NCBI GenBank assembly: GCA_017591395.1
Contig: WEDG01001357.1
Span: forward strand, 524,603-588,602
DNA length: 64,000 nucleotides
Origin: Schistocephalus solidus
Lineage: Eukaryota > Platyhelminthes > Cestoda > Diphyllobothriidea > Diphyllobothriidae
Direction of reading: 5' to 3'
Below, piece after piece: positions 44,801-57,255 of the stretch (position 1 is its first letter; each line of letters opens with the position of its first letter). The notes under the pieces are model-generated. The model was not told the DNA's origin. It worked only from the letters and a program-made list of their open reading frames with translations, and ran no database searches. Both the position numbers and the translations under genes were made by a program.

Positions 44801-47800
44801 CTTATCAGCTTGAAAATATATACAGCTCTAGAAGGGAATCTGCAATTTTTTGACCTAAGTTAGTGCCTCTTTTGAGGTGCATTACATTATTTTGGTGTAT
44901 TTTAGATTTTTGGAAGAATGTCAGATCAGATATTTCAGTAGTTGTTAGCTCCAAAATATGTACTTTAGTCAGGGACTGCTGGCCTCTCCGGCAACTTGAC
45001 AATATTAAGGCTTCTGTCTTAGGAGCAAATCCCTAGCTCATAATTAAATTGAAGAAAGCCCATGATTTATATCGCCCCAATTGACGGAGTATACCGCTTC
45101 TGTTTGGATTTTGTTTTGGTTTCACTATCGTTAAAAGATTGGCAGTAAGTAGTCGCGTTAGCTTGTTTCAATGCAAGCGCAAGTACTCAACAGTTTCAGA
45201 CATTTACGTTTGTTTTCGTGTACTTTTTTTGAAGGAAAATGACTGAAATCCATCTGAGACACTTAGACATTCTTCCCTGTTTTAGATATATCTGGATAAA
45301 GCAAGTTTTTGAAATGTATATAAGGCAAATCAGATACTATCAAATTGGACAGTATAATGATTTAATTTGTCATGAACTGTCAGTTGATCACCTGGTAAAT
45401 AAAAATTCCATAACTGAAAGATAAAGTTGACAGACGGTCTTGTTTATTATTAAGTGACCTCATAGTCAAATTTCAACAGTGATATCAGATTGCCGTCACG
45501 TACATTAACTATATCTTTATAAACATATACATGTGGGTAACTTAGGTTCTGTCTACGGAACGAGATGCCAGCCATCTTCATTGATTGTGGCTTTTTATTA
45601 CTCAAAGCGTTTACCCCTTCAAATAACTTTCACTTATTTTATAAAATGGATTAACCCGTCACCGACAAAGGTAGACCAGTGATTTTGTTACAACCCTAGA
45701 ACATACTTGAGAAAGGTCCTTAATTTATTTCTGTTTGCGGTTTCAGGGAAGGCTAATTGTTATAGCTGTCAATGGTGCACATATTTTCTGCTCAAAGCAG
45801 TTGCGATCGTCTGGTTTTTTCGACTGCATGTAAACATGCGTGATTGTCTAATTGATTTTATTTTAAATACTAACAATCTGTCCACATATTCTGTTGTGCA
45901 AAATGGTTTAATTACACAGTATTTAGAAGATATTCCATTGTCACGAATGCAGACAAATACATGAATCCCAGGTCCTTGATGCATAAAAAAGGAAAACTGG
46001 GGCCGTATGCTTATTAGCCCGAGCTTTCAGGGGCAAACAGAGCAGCCCACCATCACAGACAGTGAAAATGCAACAAAAAATAAAACGTTTTATAGGCCAA
46101 TGAACCTCTAGCCCACCATCGTCCCATCGCGTGGTGACAACGAGCACCATTAGCTGAGAATTCGACCGCGCCTCTTAGCCGCGTGAGCATAGCACTTGAT
46201 GGCAGGGGGGAATATTAATATGTCTGTTGATATATTTTTTTGTCATACACCAAACCCTGCAGTAGTTTCCGTCTTGCCTTATCTCCGACTAAGTTTCTTA
46301 TTCGCGTGCTTGCGATGGTTAATTTTTGACCCTTTGCTATGGCGTGATTATCCAAAAGTAATTTGTTTCAAAACAACATGTACGTCAACTTCGTGCGTTG
46401 ACGTTTTAAATTTTTAGAATCCACGGATGGATAAAATCGTCATTGGAACCATATTTATTTTCATCTGGGATCCTTGTGCAGATCTACAAACTTTTCAAAC
46501 TCCTTGAATACCATTCCTAACTGTCTGTGCTTAATTTATGAGGTAAATTATGAGTTTCATGCTTTTAAATATTAATTTTGTAGCGAAAAGTTCACCAATT
46601 TGAGACAAATTGGTGACTCAGAAGACCTGCTTTAAATAATATTTATCAAACAAATTCACCTTTCTCTGGAAAGGTTGGCATTCTGTAAAAGGCTGTACCA
46701 TTCCATTTTGAAGATTAGTGGGTAACATTAGAATGGTAATTCGTATTACAAAAGTTCGATTTGTGTTCATAATGAATGCGTTATGTATCGAGTTTGGCTG
46801 ATGACGTAGGTGCCACAACAATACATGATTTGGTAGAAAAAACTTGAAAACGTAATAAAACAGTAGGGATGCCTATTTTGAACGTTCTCTGAAGATGATG
46901 GCAAGAACGCATAATGCGACCTTTCTCAGGGGAATAATGCATAGGTCCACATGTAATACGTGGCCGTTCTTCATGTCGATATAACCCGAACTCTATCAAT
47001 TGTGCTCCTTCGGGAAAGCGTTCGTTGCTGGGTTAGTAGGGTCACACAATATTTTGTTGGTGGTAGGAGAGCCGAACTATCCAAGCGGCGACCATTAAGA
47101 CGCCACGGGTTGATTCAAAAACGCACCCGATTTACTTTGATATTGAAATGTGGCGCAGAGTGGGCCACATTCTTAATCCCGTCAACTGTGTGAATAAAAG
47201 TGAGTCATATCAGCTGGGAATGATAGGTACATATTGGTCGACATGAGGTAAAGCCCTCGGACCGCGCAATCCACACGCAAACCAGGTCCGCAAACAGTTG
47301 ATCGATCCAACTACTTAGGCAACAAATGCCGACCTTCAGAAAAACCGTGGATCGGGTTGGTATAAGGTTCGTGCTTTCCTTCTCTTCAATTACCCTCATC
47401 CATTAAACATCCTGTCACCAAACAGTCTCTATTACTCACTGACCTATACTTTGTTCCCTGCGCTGCTCAAATATTACGATCTTTCCAAAACGATGACTGG
47501 CCTAACTTTAGTCCGGAACACAAAAAATAACCCTCTACGCCATGCTAAATTAACAGCACCTGTATAGCCAAACGACTTGGTTTTTCAATCAACAACCCCA
47601 CCGTTTGAACGAACTATCCCCAAAAGAAGTCCCGTCAGGAGAGTTTTCTCTACCTGCAGAAGGGAACGCTAAGGAGCTGTTAATTCTTTGGGAGGTTATG
47701 CACTCATTTTCGTACTGCCATCTAACCCATCATTAAACATTAATCATTCTTCTGTTTTCTTTAAAGAGACTTTAAATATTTTTGTTTATTCGCTTCTCAA

Positions 47801-48489
47801 AATTAGCACACGTATATATTTTACAACTTATTATAAATTCATATAATTTTTAATAAATTTGTTATTGATTGAACACCTGTATCCTTTACGTACATGTTTT
47901 ATTTAATTTATTAAACTTTTACCTTCGTCATATGACCATCTGTCACTTTTGTAAGTTTAAATAGTTGTCATTTAGCAGTATCATTTCTTTCTTAGGTCAA
48001 CCTTATTATGAATGCAAGATAAAATAAGAGCCGAGATTATTAATCAAAACTATTAGTTAATGACATTTTTTCCGTTTATCAGGGACGGCGCGTGCCATTA
48101 TCCATCCGTTTAGTAAACGTTCAAAGTTCAAAGTGACCTTCGATTTCAGTAGGGAAAGACAACAAAATATAACCTTATTTACAAACAGCTGAGACTGCTA
48201 CTCTGCTTTGCACTCTATATTTGTGCCTTCAATTGCAGGTTATTGCATCGTTGCTTTCATGTTTTTTAACATTCACACGCTACGGAATGATCTTTATTTT
48301 AAAAAAAACATAAAATCGTACTAACAGAAAATTCATTTGATAAGTCATGCTTCGAAAAAACGTAAGGATAATGAAATGCCATCTTCGAAGCATTAGAATA
48401 AAGTTGAAAAGTAAGGATTAATTATATCGTCCACTTCACAGGAACCGAGTATAGAAATGCCCCATTGAAGTAATAAAGCAGACTGCATA
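38808..48489. other. 9.7 kb without recognised gene
   Basis: This is presumed 5' flank or first intron of the copine. I found no start-codon exon that I trust. The longest frames (42232-42627 minus; 41902-42114 minus; 46196-46417 plus) lack homology and splice support. Some short segments have strong splice-like edges, for example around 43840-43850 minus. A GC-rich island lies at about 44440-44600. Confidence 0.6.
44440..44600. other. GC-rich island
   Basis: A sharp rise in GC over about 160 bp (CTCTCTCCTCCTCCCCCACC at the left, GGCACGGCCGGAGCTGCCCC in the middle) stands out against AT-rich flanks. It could be a repeat with different base composition or a promoter-like island. Nothing in it is recognisable. 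Confidence 0.5.
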
Positions 48490-48800
48490 ATTCTAGGTAG
48501 GGTAAATATTTCCATCTCCTAACCCTGACATTATCTCTCAAATAAATCTAAACTGTAGCCCTCCTTTTAATTATAACCCTAGCCCATACCATCCTGCTAC
48601 AGCAAACTCTAACTTGAACATTAATTCTAACGTTACTTCTTGCCCTACACTAATCCCTAACCATAATTTACCTGTGAATTGCCTAAAACCAAAGTATAGA
48701 CCTAATGCTACAATAAAGACACCCTATTTTCCCTTAACCTTTAACCTTAACCAAAGCACTTAAACTTCACATTAAACTTAACACTAATTTTTTAACCATA
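48490..48800. repeat. degenerate CCCTAA-like array
   Basis: The stretch is dominated by words such as CTAACCCTGAC, AACCCTAGCCC, CTAATCCCTAACC and CTTAACCTTTAACC. This is a decayed C-rich array like the complement of TTAGGG telomeric repeats, with heavy substitution and no perfect run. Confidence 0.55.
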
Positions 48801-49456
48801 ACCATCATATCCGAATTATTTGGTGCAAATACACTTGTATTGTTGACGGTTCCTGTTTCCATGTCCTGGTAAGGGGACTCTATAAGTCACCCTAACACAA
48901 TCTTAATTGTTTAGCTTAGAAAAAATGTGCAAATTATTTCAAGGGAATTTTACTGAAATGTATGTCTTAACCTAAATTTCATTGGAATAATTATTTAGTT
49001 AACTGTATTGTGACTCTCGTAGCTTAAAGCAATGTGCTACATAAATACGTTTACGAAAGGCAAGATCAATGAAATATGCAGAACTTTACGACATCCTATA
49101 ATTTTGCTGCCGCAAATACAATGTGATGTGGTCCTTACATGTTACCAAGATAAACATTTTAATTAGGAAATGACCAACAATGATGAAACTTGATAGGAAC
49201 AAAAAAAACAGGAAGGTTGATCTGGTATGGGGTGGGCATGGTGGTGGGACAGGGAAACTGTCTAGGTGAGCGGGTTCAGGTTACAACGAAAACTCTTCAA
49301 GCGTGAGTATGGTTGCAAGTCCTGGGAAAAAAAGTCAGTCCTTTTCGGAGGAGTAAGGCGATGAGGGAATGAGGTTATTTCTGTAATCGATCTTTACAAA
49401 GGCAGTACAAGTTATATCACAGGAATTAGCTGCTTGCCTAGTTCTGCAGTGGCTTC

Positions 49457-49672
49457 TTAAAGGGCAAGAAACGTCCAATCTTTGTGTGAAGTAGGACTTA
49501 AACTACGCACTGTCAGTTCAACCACATAACTGGTTTCCATTAGGTTTTTTATAATTGAACTCCTTGGTACTTTTCCTACTATAAGTAGCCACTTCGGCAT
49601 ATGTTCAGTTCGATGAATTACTAGCTGCCCTTTATGCCTACGTTGTATTTGCACTGAAAATTGCATGGACAT
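49457..49672 (-). pseudogene. PLE GIY-YIG endonuclease relic
   Basis: A 71-codon frame reads RRHKGQLVIHRTEHMPKWLL and then PRSSIIKNLMET. PLE nucleases end with (Y)IGRT-R-L--R--EH-P-WL followed by SSI--HL-----H. The conserved EH-P-WL is intact while the GIY...YIG start is not readable in frame. It lies just downstream (lower coordinates) of the RT block, as expected for the PLE domain order. Confidence 0.72.
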
Positions 49673-49849
49673 CTCAAGTCATAGATATATTACCATATTG
49701 AGTGCATAGATAGCCGTTTTAGTGGTTATGGACAACAAATTGGAGGTGCGATCAATCATGCATCGAAACCTTCTTTCGATAACCGTTGATTAATTATTCC
49801 CTTGAAATTTAAATAGTTGCTTCTTTGGTTTTTGGCACAGAATTTCTTG

Positions 49850-50830
49850 TCTGCAGTGACTAAACCTTTAGATGAATTCCACCGGATACCCAGTTCCAAG
49901 CAAAACTTCGTTTAGGAAACTGACCACATCATCGATCATATCTGAGGAGTAGTTTCTACTGGCTCTTTTGAAAAAGACACAAAACCAATTTTCCTTTTAT
50001 CGGATTTCGAACGAATCTGAGGAAGGGAATGTAATATCCTGTCCAATTGACTTTACGCTCGACTGAATTTATTGGAACCACCTGGAACTTGAAGTACATA
50101 AATTAAGAAATGCAGTGTGTCACTCTTCTAATGCACAGCCGGTGTCTTTTTTCACAGCCTTGAGTAATAATTCCCTGTCACTTGAGCTATTGTTTAAGAC
50201 GGAAATGTCATCCACATGTCGTCCGCATAACTCAGCTTCCTAAACCATTTTGTTTTCGTTCGCTCAAAGCATAGATGTCCACTAGGACTGGCCCCCCTCT
50301 TCTTCGCACAGACAAATCATCGATCTGTTTATACAGCTGCTTTTTGAACAAGGACTAGCGTTCGTAATGAATAACTTTAATAGTTAACGAGGTTTTGCTA
50401 ACTTAAAATATTTTTTAGCCGCAGGCTCATAAATGATATCAATAAGTTCAAACAAATTATGTCTTTGAAAAGAATACGCACATCACAAAAATTACGTGTT
50501 TATGCAGTATTTATCAATTCTTCAGGTAACTTGTCACCGAAAATATATATTTAGCAGTTCTAGCAGCCAGACTGTGACTGATTTGTTAAATAGCTTAGAT
50601 AAAGCGCTGAACGCACGGTATTCCTGATTTGTGCAGTTTTGGAAGCCTGTACAGTGTCAAATAGGAGAACCTACAGGCCAAAGGTATACCGCCCGTTTCT
50701 GGTCTGTTACTGGGTTCTCAAGTACCAATTTCACCTTTTCAGCAAGTTCGTTCAATGTCATTTCCAGCCCACAAATTTTGAAAGAAACTTTGCTGTGGTC
50801 AAACAGTATCATTTTGCAGTAAATTTATGC
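49850..50830 (-). pseudogene. PLE reverse transcriptase relic
   Basis: Minus-strand fragments in different frames follow PLE RT order: LYRLPKLHKSGIPC at 50607-50654 (family Y-LPK-HK-G-P-R), GGPVLVDIYAL near 50255-50300 (GSPLGP-LAD-(F/Y)), HVDDISVLNN with catalytic VDD at 50207-50215, and the thumb-like RASRNYSSDMIDDVVSFLNE then GTGYPVEFI near 49870-49990. Stops and shifts separate the blocks. No other RT class fits this motif set. Confidence 0.78.
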
Positions 50831-52369
50831 TGGATTCGTTTTCACGACCTCAGCAAAAAACTCCATATAAGCGTAACATTCTTTTTCTTAAACTCCTGTA
50901 CAACTTTGAAGTATGGTGGCTACCATTCACTGTACTATTCGATTTTTGGAATAAGGTGTACACATCGATTAACTTTATGCTAAACACGGAAGTGAGCGGT
51001 TCTCGCAGATTAATAAGCGTCCTCCGAAGTAACCAGACCGCAAGATATCTTTCCAATATGTTTCGTTTGCAAGACAATCTTGTGCGGATCATGCACGACA
51101 TTCAACAAGTTTGTAAGGTTCATCTGCAATTTGGCACACATGGCCAAACATATCAATTTAACAAGAAACATGGAAGAGGATATTTTACGGATCTGGGACA
51201 TACTTGGTGAGAACAAGCACCTTGGCCGATGCACTGGAAAGAATATTAACGAAAACGCAATAACGTCCGCCACGTAAGCAACTGAAAACAAAATTATTTT
51301 TCTCTCATTGTCCCTTCTTAATGCGGACATGACGAATGAACTCTTGAAGAATGCTTAGTCAAGCTGTTTCACAGACCTTTGCGCTGTATCATGGTCAGAC
51401 CATCATTTTGTGTAATTGCTGTTTTATCTGCTTATTTTGACATAGAATAAATTGCCTCATCCAAGTTAGCGCCTAACCAAGGTGACAAATGGACACCTGC
51501 AGAAGGATGACTCATCGACCATGAACAGCGCCGCCCTGACACAATGTTTTGATTCCAGGCATCGGATGTTCAAGATTAAAGCCTTCTGAGTGATATACGT
51601 GCTTCTATCAACCCTACAAAAAGCCCTATTACAGCGACTTATAGCAACAACAGAAGCAGCCTCAGTCGAGGGACGTAGTTCGGTAGTGAGCGCACAGAAG
51701 AACCTCGCGAAGACTCTGAAGTTACCACGACCGAAGTCCACCTAACCTCATAACCACGTGTAATGTACTGCGTTCCCATCAATGCTGGCAACCACTATCC
51801 AACAGGTGGTAATAAAACCTTGCTCATTTTCAAGTTCAGCGATGATACCCATGGAAGCATTTAAGAAATTCAGTAAGGCGAATGTACGCTTTTAATTATT
51901 CAAAATCAGGCCTGTATAGTTTCCTCGCTCATCTGTGAAAATTGGTAAGGGCAACTTGACTTCTCCTATCAATAATATGTTCTGTTTAACCCGTGACCAT
52001 ATAAGGGTTGGCGTTTAAAGTAATCGACTGCTCCTAAGATGGTATTCAACGAGTAAAACTTTAGACTTGATGATGGCCAAAGCCAGAAATAATGTGTTGA
52101 AAAATTTATTTGTTTGACTCCAACGAAATAATTAGTCCTACATTGCTCCCCCAAATCCTTCCTAGACGTTTGCCTTCTGATTGGAATTCGCAAACTTCCA
52201 CTTAGCCAGCCGGGTTTAACCTTAGAAAAGCAGGCCGATCTTTCAAACAAACTTAAGGTAAGACCTTTTTATGTGCTGATCCACGCGTATAACGGGTGAA
52301 ATGGAACACAAATTCGCCATAACACTGGTAGCAGTGCGCTTCATTTCAGGAATTGAACCTAGCATTTTG

Positions 52370-52495
52370 CCACCCCTAGCATTAACATTCACACTCGTCC
52401 TAATCTTAACTATGACCCTGACCGCAATCCTGTTCTAACTTCACCTTTACCGTTACTGTAACGTTAATGCTAACCTTACCTTAACACTACTCATA
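52370..52495. repeat. second degenerate CCCTAA-like array
   Basis: Words such as CCTAATCTTAAC, TATGACCCTGACC, AATGCTAACCTTACC repeat over about 120 bp. They resemble the array at 48490-48800. One array lies left of the PLE and the other inside its 5' part, close to the terminal motif. Confidence 0.5.
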
Positions 52496-52626
52496 TTTCC
52501 CTGCAAGTTTGCGTAATGTTACTTGTGTTATGGAGGTTCGGATTTGTCACATCAACGTTTCCTTCCAACTTCGCTAATTAAGGGTCTTAGTGCATCACAC
52601 GAACATACTATGGTCGGAATGAGAAG

Positions 52627-52760
52627 ATGCGATCGACAAAACAAGCAGTTTATGGGCCGGCCTGTTCGGATTGTCATTTGAGCCCATCATCAGCGACAAC
52701 TGACATATGTGCTTGCATTTGAGGGTGGATTAGAGTGAGCATTCGAAACGTCAGGTCACT
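52627..52760 (-). repeat. PLE terminal region with hammerhead-like ribozyme motif (copy C)
   Basis: The minus strand reads GCTGATGATGGG ... CAATCCGAAC: the core CTGATGA (plus 52687-52693), a helix-II half AATCC (plus 52668-52672) and GAA. PLE terminal repeats are known to carry type I hammerheads with CTGATGA ... CGAAACGTC. On the plus strand, TTCGAAACGTC near 52742-52752 repeats the second half of such a core. Confidence 0.62.
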
Positions 52761-53220
52761 AAAATTCTTGTTTCAGCGATCGCATCGTCTCTTCCAGAAC
52801 TATTTCCTGGGATGCGCGTGATATCTTCCCTCGGTATTATGATCAGTTTATCTGAAAGTTAAAGTGAGGTTTGGTAGCATTACCAGTACTAAAGTCCTCT
52901 TTGATTGAACTTTCTAACAGTTTAAAATGACGGGATTTAAGTTACATGTATCCATGACATAATTTGGCTGTCTCATTTCATCCCTCCTGGAACCTTGAAG
53001 ATGGCTTCTGGCTTTTAGGTATGGTGAGTGCGGCGTGTCTAGAAATCCAAAACCTGAATCCATCTTCTACTCTGCCTGAGAGCTTATGCCGATTTCCGTC
53101 TGCAAGTGTATGAAAGTCTGGAGAGCACAGTAATATTCTTTCAATTCTCCGAAGTCGCTTTCAGTGGAAATATTGGCTTATGTTTAAGCAGCTCGTGAGA
53201 AAAACAAAAAAATAACATCC

Positions 53221-53370
53221 AGGAAGCAGTTTAGAGGAGAGAGACGAGACCATTGGAAAGAAAATTAAGTCCAACATTTTGGATTCTAACATGAACCCAT
53301 CATCAAGGATAGCTGCAGATATGAGTTTTAAATGTCGAACTCAAATTAGATTCTTTAACGTCAGGCAAAA
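53221..53370 (-). repeat. PLE terminal fragment with hammerhead-like motif (copy D)
   Basis: The minus strand has TTGATGA (plus 53300-53306), then GGGTTC paired with GAATCC (plus 53293-53298 and 53281-53286; six pairs with one G-T) around a 6-nt loop, then AAAATG. This is the best-folded helix II of the four copies. Flanking words (ACCCATCATCA, AGATATGAG, ACGTCAGGC) match copies B and C. Confidence 0.62.
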
Positions 53371-56035
53371 AATTCATATCCTAATGCTGTTAAAAAAATC
53401 TATTTTAACATTCTGAACCCATCTTCTCAAGGAAAAAGTCGTCAACATCAAACAAAAAATCTTCAAAGCCCCTCAATGACATACTGAAATCCGCAAGCAA
53501 GTTTTGTATTTATGAGTGGTAAGACACTCAGAAAATTAGCATTCATACCTTAGTCTAATTGAGTGTCAGCAGATGTACAGAATTTAGAAAATTTATGAAC
53601 TGTCAACAGAAACGCAAGGTCCGCAACAACTTGTTTTATTTTACAAACGCATTTGTGATATAACGCACTTAAAGAAATTTGCGGTGCATCGTAGCAGACC
53701 AGAAAACTGAGTTCAAATACTTGACCGTTTCAAGACATACAAAGTATCAGCCACTTTGGTCGAGCAAAGCACTTACCAGAAATGAGCATGAAAGTCCCAA
53801 AGATAGAAGGTCAAGGTCAAAATTTCCCTCCCCCTATTGAGTGAAATTAGCTTCCGAGACGGGCACTCGACTGCTTCCCCCGTCGCTGACTGCGTAGCCG
53901 ACAGTCATATAACATGATTTGACAGTGTCACACAATCCACGAACCCACTGTCCTTTGCTGAGGCTTTGGCAGGTTTCTACAAAGTCTACTGAGATTGCGA
54001 CCATAAATACGTAATGGCAACTAGGCAAGGACTACTCAATTACGTTCAAGGCTTTCAGTCAGTATACCTGCCTCTTACATAGCAGTACATATTTGCAGGA
54101 ATCTTCATTGCGGGAAGTTCCGTAAATTGACGTTTTTTACGTTGAGGCACTTAAAATACCGAACGATCTCTACCGCAATTACGCTTTTAGCTACTGGTTG
54201 AGCAAATTGGCCTGTCAACCATCCCTGAATTTACTAAGTCAGGCGCCATTACCCACTCTGAGAAGAGGGGCCGTCGGGCGGGACTAAGTGAGTAGGAAAA
54301 CAAGAGGTTAACCAGTAAACTGACTGTTCAGTAGGAACCCATGAGAGCCATCAGGTCATGCAGACACTCAAATTTCCAACCAACCCTCAATCAAGAGGAG
54401 AAAAACAACACTTAATCACGTCAATCAGATCAGTGGGAAAGGCTTAGCATCTTGGCAAACAGCTACATCTTTTCGCTTTGTGCGCAGCACTCATTTAGTC
54501 ATTTGACAGCAAACCTAGTCCTTCCAAATGTCAATTGGTTGCTAAATTGGCAAAAAAGCCAGATTTGTTGGCTTAAATGTAAGATTTGCTTTTCCGGTTT
54601 CGAGACTGGTGTACACCATCTTACTGTCCTGTGGCCTACCATATCCCTTTTGAATGCGGTTTTCGCTGCAGAACTATCCCAGAAGATACCTTGTTCTTAT
54701 CTGCACAATTAGGGATGGCACATTTTTTTATAGGAAGAATGCTTAATGAGCTTTATCCAACCAACGTTTGACCTGCATCTTGCCGTTAACAAACAGACTT
54801 AGTCTTGTTGCATAATGTCTAAAGCACCGTTGATCAAAGCCATTTAATAGGAGAACTAAAATGAATTGCACCCCTAAAGCATTGATGCACTTTTTATTTC
54901 AAAAATAAGCCTTCCAAGTATTTGTACTGCCTTTATTCGTCTTGATTGTAAGTTAACGGTATTACAAAAGTCAGCACGGGAATCAAAAGCCTGTGATTTA
55001 ACGGGTCAAGTGTCTTTTCGGCTGCTCAAGTTTCCGTGGAGGAAGGCTCCTTGAAAATGGAAACCACAGGAAGAATGAGCGTTTGCAGTGCAGTTGACTG
55101 TAGATGGAGACTTTTTGCCAAAAAGAGCTAATGCAGAAACGATAACAATCGGGAAATTTGACATCTATTTCATGAACATCTACAAAAATGCCCGAAATTT
55201 TACAGCAGAAAAAAACTAAAACCATACAGGAAGACCAAAGACAATCTACTTAATGCTTTTATTATGCCTATAAATGGAAATTTACTGCATTCTGTCCGGG
55301 ATCCCAGTAAGAAATACATCGTAATAAAATGTTCATTTTATACATTAAATCATTCTACATTTGCCGGGTCATACTTCCATCCAGAAAACGGAAAATTACC
55401 TTAAAAATTTCCAACTGCATAGTTAGTGTGTAGTGCATTTAATTAATTTCGATATTTCGGTGTCTTAATCCTCATGCCTTGAATAAAATGGTAAAATCTC
55501 CAGGCGTTCATTAATTTCGTAGATATAAATGCTTTATTCAAGGGTTAAATTAAACCACAACATTGCTGACCAATAGCTGTATATTTTGTAACACGACGGA
55601 AGTTTTCACTTGTTCTGTTTTGACCTATACTAAATTGATCGTACTTATTCCATATAAAAATTAGAATTCCTAATTTTTTTCATAAAATGTCTTTTTGGTA
55701 CTCATGTATGTGTTTTTTTTCATTCACAATTCATAAACTACAGAACATGCTCATATTAAGTGTGTCGAATTAGCATTGGAGAGCCATAAGTATTCGATAT
55801 TTTGCTTTTTTATGAACCTGTACTTAGTATAGAATTTAAAAAGTCAACGTTGCAGAAAAATCTCCTTAATATAAGAATTCGGTTTCATCATTTATGGGCA
55901 ATATCACCGATTGCATACGGATTTGAGCAGTTGTTACCTATTTAAGAAGGCTTATTCTACGTGCGTACAAAAAGGTAACTGAACAAATTGTCAGCTAAAA
56001 AGCTGGAATTTTAAAATGAGCTTGAGGTTCTGTTC
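53371..56035. other. 2.7 kb without recognised gene
   Basis: Sequence between the PLE fragments and the gypsy element. Short frames at 53834-54028 minus, 54452-54771 plus and 54998-55225 minus have no recognised homology. The GC-richer parts may be further transposon debris. Confidence 0.6.
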
Positions 56036-56521
56036 TGTAGTGTAGACGAGGGTCGAAACTGCTAAGAACCGAGGTGTACAAAATAAATTAACGCGAAGTG
56101 AAGAATTGTGTCATAACTACAAACGACAAAAGGACGGCAAAAATGTCAGAGGATTGTTAGAATGCAGACTCACGAAAAACGCAGCTTCTAGATAACGAGT
56201 GTTGTTGAGGATTGTAATGAACTCTGAGCTCGATCGAGAAAGCTATACATCAAGGATGAAGAGCAGAGTCAGGAGTTCAATTGAGACGGCGATCAGTAGA
56301 ATGCAATCGAGAAATGAAGATCAATCATTGCAATTGACTGAAAGTAATTGAGAGAGATCAGTACAATCAAGCAGCGGTGACATGCAGCAGCGCAAACAGA
56401 AGACGTCCAACATTCCGGTTGAAGCTGGCTGTTTTGTTTTTTTAGCACATTAAAACAAGGGATCATAAAGATTCAGGTAAACAAGAAAGATACAAATATG
56501 TAAATTTTACAAATACCTACA
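56036..56521 (-). repeat. 3' LTR of gypsy element
   Basis: 486 bp with perfect short inverted ends (TGTAG at 56036, CTACA ending 56521). It aligns along its whole length with 60747-61239. Differences include a 4-bp gap near 56370 and scattered substitutions. The retroelement reads right to left, so this is its 3' LTR. Confidence 0.93.
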
Positions 56522-56871
56522 CAACTCCCCCACCAGAGCGTTTGTTGTACAAAAAAACACTTGATGAAAAAAAGCAAAAATGATACGAAAAAGTCCTTAA
56601 GATTGGCAGGAAAATGGATATGTTTACCAGAACGAGAGGAAATGCGTTGTGGTGAAGAAGTAGCAAAACGTCTGGGTGGGGTGGTCGAGTGTGAAGGTTG
56701 AGTGGAAGGGATTGACAAAGGTGGAATGGATGGTGACGGTGCGGAGTAATTGGATGGAGCAACGGGCGGTGGGACGCACTCAAGATAAGCTGGCTTGAGT
56801 CTGTTGATAGAGACTGTGTCAGTCTTGTCAGCCTTCTGTATGACGTAATACTTGTCCATCCGTTGAAGCAC
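56473..56871 (-). pseudogene. gypsy integrase C-terminal (GPY/F) region and tail
   Basis: The frame holds SINRLKPAYLECVPPP after a GPY-type module (GPYKVLQ just upstream), then a Pro/Ser-rich tail ending near SRSGKHIHFPANL. This is the usual end of CsRn1-type Pol. A TGA at 56896-56898 separates it from the integrase core in the same frame. The last residues run into the 3' LTR. Confidence 0.85.
56522..56535 (-). other. polypurine tract
   Basis: Minus strand TGGTGGGGGAGTTG sits directly against the 3' LTR. This is the position and composition of the plus-strand primer in LTR retrotransposons. Confidence 0.85.
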
Positions 56872-56895
56872 CTTGTAAGGGCCATCATAAGGTGA

Positions 56896-57255
56896 TCAAA
56901 GAGGCTTGCGAACTGCGTCATGCCGGAAGAAAACGAATGGAGCAGATTTAAGGTCGTCTTGCACAAAAACGCGTTTGGATGTCAGGCGAGTGGGAGTTGG
57001 ACGCAGTTGAGCCATGCGCTGTTTTAATTGTTGAACGAAAGCATTCGACCAGCTAGTGTCTACGGTGGAAGTCTGTACAAATTCGCCGGGAAGGCGGAGA
57101 GGTGTACCATATACAAGTTCTGCCTTAGTACATTGAATGTCCTCTTTGACAGCTGATCGAATACCCAAAAGGACGAGGGGTAAGTTGTCACTCCATGCAG
57201 TTGTGTCTGAGTGAGACATCAGTGCTGTCTTAAGTTGACGATGCAGTCGTTCCAC
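56896..57255 (-). pseudogene. gypsy integrase core, second half
   Basis: Starts with VERLHRQLKTALM (family NG-VER-HR-LK-AL), whose glutamate is the third catalytic residue of the DDE core, then AWSDNLPLVLLGIRS and ELVYGTPLRLPGEF, all standard gypsy integrase landmarks. It ends at a TGA (56896-56898). Confidence 0.88.

Larger units (their letters stand above)
49440..52800 (-). mobile_element. decayed Penelope-like element (RT + GIY-YIG)
   Basis: On the minus strand, in order: a terminal region with hammerhead-like motif (about 52627-52760), poorly readable sequence, an RT block (about 49850-50830) and a GIY-YIG block (49457-49672). PLE reverse transcriptases carry a YGLPK-HK-G-P motif, a VDD catalytic motif and a C-terminal EH-P-WL in the nuclease; all have clear relics here. 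Frameshifts and stops throughout make it inactive. The outer ends were not mapped and the limits are approximate. Confidence 0.75.
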
